64,000 bases of DNA. Source: Isoetes taiwanensis. Its lineage: Eukaryota; Streptophyta; Lycopodiopsida; Isoetales; Isoetaceae. The stretch is taken from positions 10,434,134 through 10,498,133 of the forward strand of contig JAJEKV010000028.1 in NCBI GenBank assembly GCA_021234155.1, written 5' to 3'. Shown here piece after piece: positions 56,298 through 64,000 of the stretch; position 1 is the first letter of the stretch; each line of letters starts with the position of its first letter. The notes under the pieces were generated by a model. That model did no database searches and was not told where the DNA came from. It saw only the letters and a list, made by a program, of their open reading frames with translations. The translations under genes and the position numbers were made by a program.

Positions 56298-56714
56298 TCA
56301 GTCATCTCGTGCCACACAACTAAGGGGTCCCTCTAACACCACTTGGTTAACATCTATATCCACCTGTTTTGCCATGCCACTTTGGGTGCCATTTTTTTCA
56401 TCCAATAGCTTCATGTCTAGATGAATGATGAGCTCTTTGCATTCTTCATGTAAGTATGTTGGAACTCTAGTACCTATGGCTATCTCAACTCTAGTCCCCA
56501 AATCTAATATATCCATGTTCTCATTATCACCAAATAACCAGTGATTCACTGAGCCATTACACATGAAATCATACACCAACATCAAGTTGTGGTTTTCTAT
56601 GCATAAGCCATATAACCTTACGATGTTAACATGGTTTGCAACTAGCATTTGCCCACTCTTTATACTTAGTGCCAGTGCGAGCATAAATATGAGCAGTGAA
56701 TGACACTGTGGCAT
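56298..56714 (-). pseudogene. Receptor-like kinase fragment
   Basis: Minus strand, single segment of 138 codons. It reads VANHVNIVRLYGLCIE, NLMLVYDFMCNGSVNHWLFG, EIAIGTRVPTYLHEECKELI and IHLDMKLLDEKN. This matches subdomains IV-VIb of plant S-domain/lectin-type receptor kinases (HxNLVRLxGFC…LVYEFMxNGSLD…AxGxAYLHEEC…IIHxDIK). The glycine loop, the lysine subdomain, the PQNI part of the catalytic loop and the DFG motif are missing or altered, so kinase activity is excluded. No transmembrane or extracellular part is nearby. Confidence 0.85.
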
Positions 56715-57640
56715 ATTGTGACTTTCCGCATGTAACCTAGCTAGAGTATAATGCTTTCCAAAAGTGACAGATGCCTTATATATATGAGTGTTCCCAGAGT
56801 TGCTAGAAGAACTATATCATTTGGTTTAAAATTTGTTTTGCCTTCCACCTTCAATTTAAATTTCATAAAGCTCCTTTTCCTTCATATTCCTTCTCTTCTA
56901 AACCCCTCAAACACGTACAAGGAGCATCACCTTGACGATAAAATCATATTCTATTCTATTCTATTCTGTCTCCAGACATTGTTTAAGTTTCGCTCGTATC
57001 TCTTCAACAGGGGATTCATGAATGAATTTAGATACTCTGTGTGGGGATTGTCAATCTACAAGGTAGAGAACGATGTATTAGGTAATTAAATCATAAAGAA
57101 CAGATGAAGATCGATCATACATTGTTATAGGAGAGTTTGTCATTCTAAATATCTTCTAGGGACCATCTCAAAACTACAGTGGGCAGTGTCGCAATTCCCC
57201 ATCATTTTGGAGTTCCCGCTTTTTAAAAAACTCCTTGGAGGATTCCTCAATAATTAAAAAAATTGAATGACCATCACCGTAGCTCGAACACCCATAATCT
57301 TTTGTTGTCCAGCATCCTTTTGCCTTACAACACGTATTGTAAGATTATCTTGCAGATTTTTTTCTACAGAATTTCTACAAATAGTAACTCAGCATTATGT
57401 TAACTTGTAGTGTGAAAGCAATTGCCGTCAAATATGCTAACTAAACCTAGACTTAAATGTAATGAAGGCGTAGGGTCATCTCACGCCAGGGTATGATTAT
57501 CTCACGCCCCTTACTGATTTCTGTATTGTCTTGCTACAATTTCTGTATTGTCTTGTCAGTAAGGTAGGTAGAAAAAATGCATCATATATAGCAAAACTCA
57601 TACATAAAATTATCAGTATAGCCGAAGGCAGCTGGTCTAA
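56715..57640. other. No gene recognised
   Basis: AT-rich DNA between the kinase fragment and the ERF remnant. A TCTATTCTATTCTATTCTG pentamer run lies at 56,950-56,970. Confidence 0.5.
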
Positions 57641-57659
57641 ATCAAATAGAAACCTATAC

Positions 57660-58065
57660 ATGAAAAGTTACAAAAGAGCTTCTTAAACCACGGATTGTTA
57701 TCTCTGATTGACCCAGAAGCTCATTGAGTAAGAAGGTAAGGAGCTTGTCCTGAATGTGCTGCAAAAAGGCTACAAAAGGGCTATTTCAACCACGGATTGT
57801 TATCTCTGGTTGACCCAGAAGCTCATTGAGTAGAAATAAGGAGCTTGTCTTCAATGTGCGCTTAAAAACCAAGTTCATGCTGCATCATTTCCATCCTTTC
57901 CACCATCTCTCTAGGTAAAGCTATGGAGGCTGACTCTGTCAGGCCTCTTCTTCACAGCAGACTTTCTTACAGTATTTGTGAACTTGGCTTCCAGGGCATG
58001 GTACTCATCCACAAAATTAAGTTTTCCAGGGCATGGTACTCATCCACAAAATTAAGTTTCCTTTG
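57660..58065. repeat. Two local tandem duplications
   Basis: A ~95-base block (ACAAAAG…CCACGGATTGTTATCTCTG, TTGACCCAGAAGCTCATTGA, AGGAGCTTGTC) occurs at about 57,668-57,755 and 57,771-57,858. An exact ~35-base block (TTCCAGGGCATGGTACTCAT…) occurs at about 57,989 and again at 58,024, inside the 3' part of the ERF remnant. Confidence 0.85.
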
Positions 58066-58703
58066 ATCTTCGTTGCTACAGTGTAAAGGCAGTTTCTTCT
58101 GCACTCCCAGATGATCCTAGTCACAGCCTGACGTTCTGTTAAGGATCCAGTATTTCTGCAGCCCACTTACCAGATGGATGCAATCTAACATCTCTGTAAT
58201 GCCTCTTTCTCTTATTATCACTCTGTCTAATGCCACTGCTGGCCTTAATTGGACTTAATGGCTCCATTTTTGGAGCTAAAAGGCTCCATCTTTGGCACAA
58301 TCAGGGAATTCTTCTCTGAGTGGGAGCTGGAACAAAAGCATTCCTGGATTCTGAGATAATACTTCTGATTTAGTGGAGAATCCCTGCTTTTCAAGCAAAG
58401 ATGCCTCCCAAGCAGATCAGTCTCACAGCACATCTTCTGAAGAAATATACACTCTTCAGAATTAAATATGATTAGAGCATGAGAAGGCAATTCCTCCTGG
58501 ATTCGAAATTCATTTACATCCCAACCTAAACAACTCAAATCCCAATCATCTGTCGCCTGCTCATCAGGGTACCCAAAAGTAGAATGGAAGGTAGGAGTAC
58601 TAGGGAAAATTCCTCGATATAGCTTCAGGTCTGATGCACACATCCAACAGACACAGAAACTATGGTAGGATCCAAATGTGTGGTGTACAAAGACAAAATC
58701 CAT
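58040..58703 (-). pseudogene. AP2/ERF transcription factor pseudogene
   Basis: Minus strand. The 5' part is an open frame from ATG at 58,703 (MDFVFVHHTFGSYHSF; DWDLSCLGWDVNEF) of ~150 codons, ending in a stop just after a duplicated GGAGCC phrase that shifts the frame. From 58,267 the correct frame reads MEPLSPIKASSGI, then KRKRHYRDVRLHPSGKWAAE with ILDP, then a stop, QNVRL, a stop, LGSSGSAEETAFTL, a stop, and shortly after KLNFVDEYHAL. This is the YRGVRxRPxGKWAAEIRDP…WLGxFxxAEEAAxAYD…AKLNF signature of an ERF DNA-binding domain, with three stops at conserved positions. The gene is dead. The original factor would have bound GCC-box-type DNA in the nucleus. Confidence 0.87.
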
Positions 58704-59143
58704 AGCTCAATCTGCAGTCTGATTCAAAAGAATATTTTCGAAGGCAAAAACAAATTCAGCTCAATAATTTTAGGCGAAAAACAAACACGGGCGTAATATA
58801 AGAAAATGGAAGAGAAGGGGTGGCAAAACAGGGAAGAAACTCGTGCACTAGTTTTTTCAAACTGATATGCCACTTTGATCTTTACAAGATGTGCAATGGA
58901 ACTTTGCTCAAGTAACCAAATTCAGCAACATAAACATTTGTAAACAGTAATATGCATTTGTACATTCTGTGGGATTGCTTTGAAATTGTTAATATTTTGT
59001 TTCACTATATTCTGTGGTAGTTGTCTACAAAATTTCCGTTGCCCAACTTTGTTTCTCAAACACATCAGTCAGAGAAATCATAACACCAAGTACAATTCGT
59101 CGACAAATCGTGAAGAATATAAAGAGAACTGCAATTACTTTGA

Positions 59144-60489
59144 TTACCGGTACTCTTTAGGTAACCTAAAGCCCGAGACAATTCTCTTATCGGTAAACAT
59201 TGCCCCAGTCAACGGCATCACGTTCCAATATAGAGTAAGGTTGAAATCCATGCCACGGAAATTCTTACCCTGCATTCATATTCAGACAGATTATCAAAAA
59301 CAGGGTACACTATGAAGTCCTGAAAACGCAATATAACCACCATAAAATACCTGGTCAATAAAATTGTACTTGTTTCTTGTACGCCTGGAAAATTTGGCTT
59401 CATCTTTAGAAACCACGATTGTATCCCACAAAGAGATCTGTTACATTTGCATTAAAGGCCTTAAATACCTTACAAAAGGAGGCATGACCATAAAAAGGAA
59501 TCTATTACATTTCAAACTAAATGTGATCATAAGCTGCGAGAATATCTAACCTGGTTTACTGCATTCAGTGGAGTTGAATACTCAGCAGCTAAAAAGACAA
59601 ACAACTGACAACCAAAAACACGAATAGTTAAGTGTGATTCACTAATTACATCAAAGAAACATGTACCTGTTTGGTATTCCATGCAAAGACAGATCTTAAA
59701 TCTGCTGTCACATTCAGTATGAGCCTCACCTGAACTTTCCATTCAAAGTCAGGCATCCATCTATCATAAATAATCCATGGTAGCATATTGTAGGCTATCT
59801 ACATTTTCCAAATCAAATATGGCATACCTCATCATTCCCAAATTGAGGTTTATAAAAGGAATCCATGCTCAAAACCTGTAGTACCAGAACATATAATGTT
59901 AAAAAGATTGTCGTGGCAGCAGGGCACAGGTAATGGCAAAGGCCACCTAATATTTTGCAAAGTGATCATGTTTGAAAACATAATTTCAAAACAGTAACAA
60001 CAGGGATGTCAGATAATAATAGATTGACATCAACGTTACACCAGTTGAATATGTTCTGCTACATACTTTGTGAAGCACAAAAAATTCCTAGATCCATTCT
60101 AAATTTGTAGTCAGCGTTTGATATGAGGAGGTTTGCTATAACATCAGCCTATTATTGATGTGCATCATCACTCTGCTATCTTACATTAGCTTGGATAACA
60201 TTTTGCAAAACAGTAACAGTTTTTCAAGTTTCCTTGTGTTTCAGAGGGCAGATTTCGCTAAGAGAAACGAGTAGGTTAATGTAGCGTCCACGGGATCTTG
60301 GAAAATTATTGAAAAGAAAGCAAGCTGTTTAACGAAATATAGACAAATAATTCAATGGCATACCTCAACATGGACTTCTGGGGATGATTTATGAAGAAAG
60401 TCCGTCAGAGATGCCACGGCACAGACGGTGGCCAGTACTGTGATGCAGAATGTGACGGCGGCATTCCCTCTGAGCAGGAAAGAGTGCAT
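59144..60489 (-). CDS. SPCS3: Signal peptidase complex subunit 3 (SPC22/SPCS3)
   Basis: Apparently intact six-exon gene. Exons (minus strand): 60,489-60,364; 59,875-59,828; 59,729-59,667; 59,604-59,551; 59,437-59,351; 59,269-59,144. Every intron is GT-AG and all exon junctions are phase 0. They total 167 codons plus TAA, the usual length of plant SPC22. Exon 1 starts [14 protein letters not shown] and holds the single N-terminal membrane anchor (about residues 11-30). Later landmarks are [62 protein letters not shown] and [17 protein letters not shown], ending [11 protein letters not shown]. The protein is the ER-membrane, lumen-facing accessory subunit of signal peptidase, which supports cleavage of signal peptides from secretory proteins; NVT is a candidate N-glycosylation site. 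The short exons (48-126 bases) hide the gene from simple ORF scans. This is the only gene in the window I would expect to be functional. Confidence 0.96.
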
Positions 60490-61140
60490 GATCGCTTCTT
60501 CCCAAGTAGAGCATGCACTCTTTTGCTCTCTGCTTTTCTGCCTGTCACATTCCCCTTCATTCTTTACGTGGAGATGGACGGTCCAGTGTAGACCGATTTA
60601 TTTCCACTTGTAGAAAGGTAGAAGGTAATTTTGTTTTTGGGTAGAACGTAATTTTTTGCGTTGCCCATAGGGCAATCCATGCGGAGTGTGGGGAGTGGCA
60701 CATAGAGGGCCACGATTTGAGAATATTGTAGCACATTCTTTGTCTACAGTTGTGGACTTCTGGGATTTGAGGGACATCTGTAGACAGGTAGACGGTGTGG
60801 ATTTTATGGGAGTCTTGGTAGAAGGTGGATATGCGATCTCCGCTTCCTAGCGTCGCCTAGAGATAGCGAAGCAGAGGGGAACTTCGTCCTCTGCGACGTC
60901 TAGGGGCAGGGGCAGGACAGTAGGGAAGACGTTGGAATCGTTCTTTCGAAGCACTTCCACAATGTTGATGAGGATGGATGCGAAGCTAACGAAGATGTCT
61001 TTGCCCAGCGTCAGGTGCAAAAGTTTTGTGTGTAGAGTTTATGGGGATAAATAAGGGAACCGATGTATAATAGCTTGGATGCTCAGGGATTGCCCTAAGT
61101 CTAGCAGAGCAGCAAAAAGTAAGAAGAAGAGCTGTGGAGA
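60490..61140. other. Upstream region of SPCS3
   Basis: Presumed 5' UTR and promoter of the minus-strand signal-peptidase gene. A GTAGAAGGTA-type phrase repeats at 60,605-60,650 and 60,785-60,830. No clear TATA element could be tied to a start. Confidence 0.4.
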
Positions 61141-62967
61141 TGGAGTGAAATCTGTGACGTGGGCTGATGCTACTGCCACAGCTGTTTTGCCAAAATTCGA
61201 GTGGCCACCTTCATCATATAGGCCCTGAAGCGAAAGGGTCTTTGTCTGCTGTGTATGAGGACCAACTTGGGTCCTTGTTTCCAAGCTCCTTTGTTGAGAG
61301 ACGTGTTGATGAGAGGAAGAAGAGGGGAAGGGGAGGAAGCAATGTTGTTCGCGGAAGAGGCAGGAAGTTGACATAGCCAGATTGTATGATAGAATCTGTA
61401 GGGCATCACGTTGTCTAGGAGGTGGAGGGAGGAATATATGAAAACTATTTCTGACAGAGGGAGAGCTGCCAGGCGTGGTAGAGGAAGGGGAAGACGAGCA
61501 CCGAAGTATGTTGGAGTGGATATTGGTAGAGGTGGTGGTGGGGAAGTTTGGCAAATGCCAATGTTCTTGGACGTCTCTGTGACAATTGTATTTGGTGGTT
61601 GTGATGTGCTCGAAGCCCTCTACGACAGAATGATCTAGTTCTTGAAGTGAAATTGTGAAGCTGGAGTAGGAGCTTTAGAGAGGGGATCATCTCTTGATCA
61701 CTTGCATGTGCAATCTATCATGTGTTGGATGCCAAGACCCCGTCTATTGTAAATGTGAGAATCAATTGGGATAGAATCAGAATAGGCCCCCAGGTACTAT
61801 GATTCTTTGCAAGGCACTTCGTGGAAGCAAATTACACTGCTTCAAATATTGAGTATTGCCTAAAAGATATGGGAAAATTGTCACTTCAAATTGCACCTGC
61901 ATAATGTAACAACAGATTAGATTAGTGTAGGCAAAGAATTGTATGCTTTATATGGTGGGGGTGAGATGAAACACCTTATTATGCTGGATAAAGGGAACCT
62001 CATGTCCAAGACGTTCCATCCACTACGTGTTTTATCATACTGGAAGGGTCAGGGCTACAGCACTTATCCACACGATCAGGTGTATGGTATAGACGTGCAA
62101 ATTTAGATTGTATAGTTCAGGGGTTCTTAATAATTTTGCTTACGTTTCCTTGGAGAGAGTGCAAGCGGCATGGCAGACTGCGGGGCCTGAGCGTTGTAGC
62201 TATGCAGATGTTAAGATGGCCCTATTTGATAATCAGCCAGGTGTGGTTCCTATACAACATGTAAGAAAGAGGAGGAAATGGTATTGGGATGCTGCAGGTT
62301 TATTCGAGGATGGAGAGGAGAGTTCAGCGAGAGAAAGTAGTGCAGATGAATTTGTGTATGCAAGCAGTGGCGTGGCGTGCATCCATCGCCTCCACAAGTC
62401 CCTGATTTAAATGCTCCATTTATCCCGCTAGACATACATGATCATAGTTTTGATGTGATTTGATGTAACTTTCTTATATCCTTACTTTCAATTTTGTCGT
62501 ATAAGTATTTCTAATGGATGTTTGTTGCTGTTGCAGGAGAGCATGACCGTGGAAGACTAGAGGAGAGGGAACAAGAGATCATAGTTATTAGCGATAGCTC
62601 GCAGGAAATGGAGTCCGCAGACCAACCTGTTGTGGACCTGTTGTGGAATCCAATGAGAGAGAAGACAAAGTAGATTTGATGTTGGGTTTGCAAGAGGTAG
62701 AGGAGGTTGTGAAAGACGTTTGTGTTGTTGTGCATGAATTGCATGGCATTGTCTCGCACACTGGCATTGTCTCGCACACTAGACCGATTGGAAGATGTAT
62801 TGAACACACTGCAAGCTCATGGAATGATGGAGGAAGGAGCTCTGCGTTCTCACCTGAATCTATATAGAGTGCTGTTGTTGAAAGAGCTCCGAGAACTGGA
62901 GGGAGAACAGGGCACTGCACCTGATCCTAACATGCCTACTTGCAGTAAGAGAAAGGCGGATGAGTAG
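61141..62967 (+). pseudogene. Unidentified damaged plus-strand gene
   Basis: Protein-like plus-strand text in changing frames. RRVDERKKRGRGGSNVVRGR (about 61,300) and RGRGRRAPKYVGVDIGRGGG (about 61,480) are basic Gly/Arg-rich. ELYALYGGGEMKHLIMLDKG then HPLRVLSYWKGQGYSTYPHD (about 61,940-62,080); SLERVQAAWQTAGPERCSYA and HVRKRRKWYWDAAGLFEDGE (62,150-62,310); VPDLNAPFIPLD (about 62,400). After a TTGCAG acceptor (62,537), LEEREQEIIVISDSSQEME. The last part, LDRLEDVLNTLQAHGMMEEG to CSKRKADE and a TAG at 62,965-62,967, is coiled-coil-like with a basic end. IIVISDSS resembles a SUMO-interaction motif. The family is unknown; multiple frameshifts suggest decay or an old mobile gene. Confidence 0.45.
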
Positions 62968-64000
62968 AGGAAGCTGTTTAGTCTGGCCTTAAATTAAAAT
63001 TTAGTTATATTTGCAAATGTTGAAAGATTTAAATTGAATTTTGTTATACGAGGAGACTGACTTGCTACCTACCAGGGAGCCTTCCAAATATCATGCAATT
63101 GGTAGTTCAAAGCCAACAAATCATCTTGGAGAAAGTTGCATGACTCCATGGAAAAAGGAAAATTAAACAATTGCACTACTAGCCAATTATTGAGGACGAT
63201 GCTCTTTTAATATATTGATGACACAGAAAGAAAAAAAAAAAATAATAATAATAATAATAAAAATTATTGACGACGATGCTTATCCTAATTTGCCATATTA
63301 AATCTTCAAATTCTCCTCTCTTTTTTCTTTTCTTTTCTTCCCTCTAATGAAGTTCTAAATATACCCCTCCATCATTGTGTATTACCACCCTTCTTAATTT
63401 TTTAAAACTTGTAGTGTGTGCCTAGAATTGAAAGTCAAGTGAATGTTTGTCTAAGAATGAATCATCATATGGTAAGCGATACTGCCAACTGGTATGATTT
63501 TAAAGTTTACCAACTAACTAACTAAATAAAGCTTTCAAAACTAACTAAATAAAGCCGTAGTCTAGTTAAGTAAAGACCAAATGAATAAGCCCTTTTTACA
63601 TTGACGTCCATCATGATAACTTTTTTTTAGCTTTCGATTTTCAATAAGTAGTTTCCAAAGGACTTGGAATTTCCCCTTTTTTGGACCGAGGAAGACATTT
63701 TCGAGATGAACGTGCAGCAAAACACTATTTTCTTTTTAAAATAGATGGGTATCCTGATAGGCTAGGTTCCTTGATAGATGAAAATTGAGAACAGTTATAT
63801 ATAACAATCATCTGTTTTATAGAAGAAATTGATAGTTTGATATTTGAATAACGAAAAAAGAGAACTTTAGAATGAACAGAGTTCCTAAGCTGAGAAGAAT
63901 GCAAGCTGAGAAGAATGTAAACAAAAAATTTGTCTTATCCTTCCACGCTAGTTTTCCATCTTCCTAACAGATAGCGATTATTAGATTTTTATCTTCAAGG
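62968..64000. other. No gene recognised; AAT microsatellite
   Basis: AT-rich. An A-run followed by (AAT)n occurs at about 63,228-63,262. CTAACTAAATAAAG is repeated near 63,515-63,555, and AGCTGAGAAGAATG at 63,889-63,915. Nothing coding is supported. Confidence 0.6.

Noticed and set aside
58245-58703. FCS-like zinc finger protein
   Set aside because: CWMC and SEEC strings suggested it, but spacing and order do not fit. The adjacent AP2 domain in the next frame explains it as an ERF N-terminus.
61039-61554. 171-codon minus-strand frame as a real gene
   Set aside because: It is Ser/Pro-rich, opposite Gly/Arg-rich plus-strand text, with no motif. The plus-strand reading gives more protein-like segments.
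1-64000. LTR retrotransposons or endogenous viral sequences
   Set aside because: I looked for reverse transcriptase (YxDD), RNase H, integrase, GAG zinc knuckle and long direct terminal repeats and found none that I could support.

Overview
This is plant nuclear DNA and almost certainly eukaryotic: canonical GT-AG introns, polypyrimidine acceptors, PLS-type PPR coding sequence, an AP2/ERF remnant, a receptor-kinase remnant and several plant DNA-transposon families. The PPR style, the AGO4-clade Argonaute fragment and the density of decayed transposons fit a large-genome seed-free vascular plant, most likely a homosporous fern. That assignment is inference. No RNA genes, viral genes or retroelement polymerases were recognised.

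Layout. 1-1.9 kb: end of a ~1.11-kb GC-rich satellite. 1.9-7.7 kb: decayed intergenic DNA with small hairpins. 7.8-9.5 kb: decayed hAT transposase (minus strand). 9.5-10.59 kb and 50.33-52.47 kb: the two halves of one MULE transposase pseudogene (minus strand). They are split by a 39.7-kb CACTA (En/Spm-type) element at 10,594-50,322, which has CACTACAA ends, a CCA target duplication and a reading frame that continues across the empty site.

Inside the giant CACTA, in its own 5'->3' direction (right to left): GTCGTT-rich subterminal repeats; a three-exon gene with a CxCxxC motif and a SET domain; a decayed TNP2-type transposase; a second nested CACTA-like element (33,490-42,854, AAG target duplication) carrying long inverted subterminal arrays; unidentified coding remnants; a 13.3-kb, roughly 12-unit satellite array; a multi-exon AGO4-clade Argonaute PIWI fragment; purine microsatellites; a weak second-protein remnant; and the left subterminal repeats.

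Right of the CACTA/MULE (52.5-64 kb) is ordinary but damaged genic DNA. It holds a PPR pseudogene broken by a ~1-kb TIR element and by a GGAGG-repeat element, a receptor-like kinase fragment, an AP2/ERF pseudogene, and one apparently intact gene: a six-exon, 167-codon signal peptidase complex subunit 3 (SPC22/SPCS3) at 59,144-60,489 on the minus strand. An unidentified damaged ORF lies at 62.1-63 kb.

The most unusual point is that one transposon holds a transposase, a SET-domain gene, an Argonaute4-type fragment and a satellite array. Both cargo genes belong to families used in RNA-directed and histone-based silencing of transposons. Whether either is functional is unknown, and the Argonaute copy is clearly broken.
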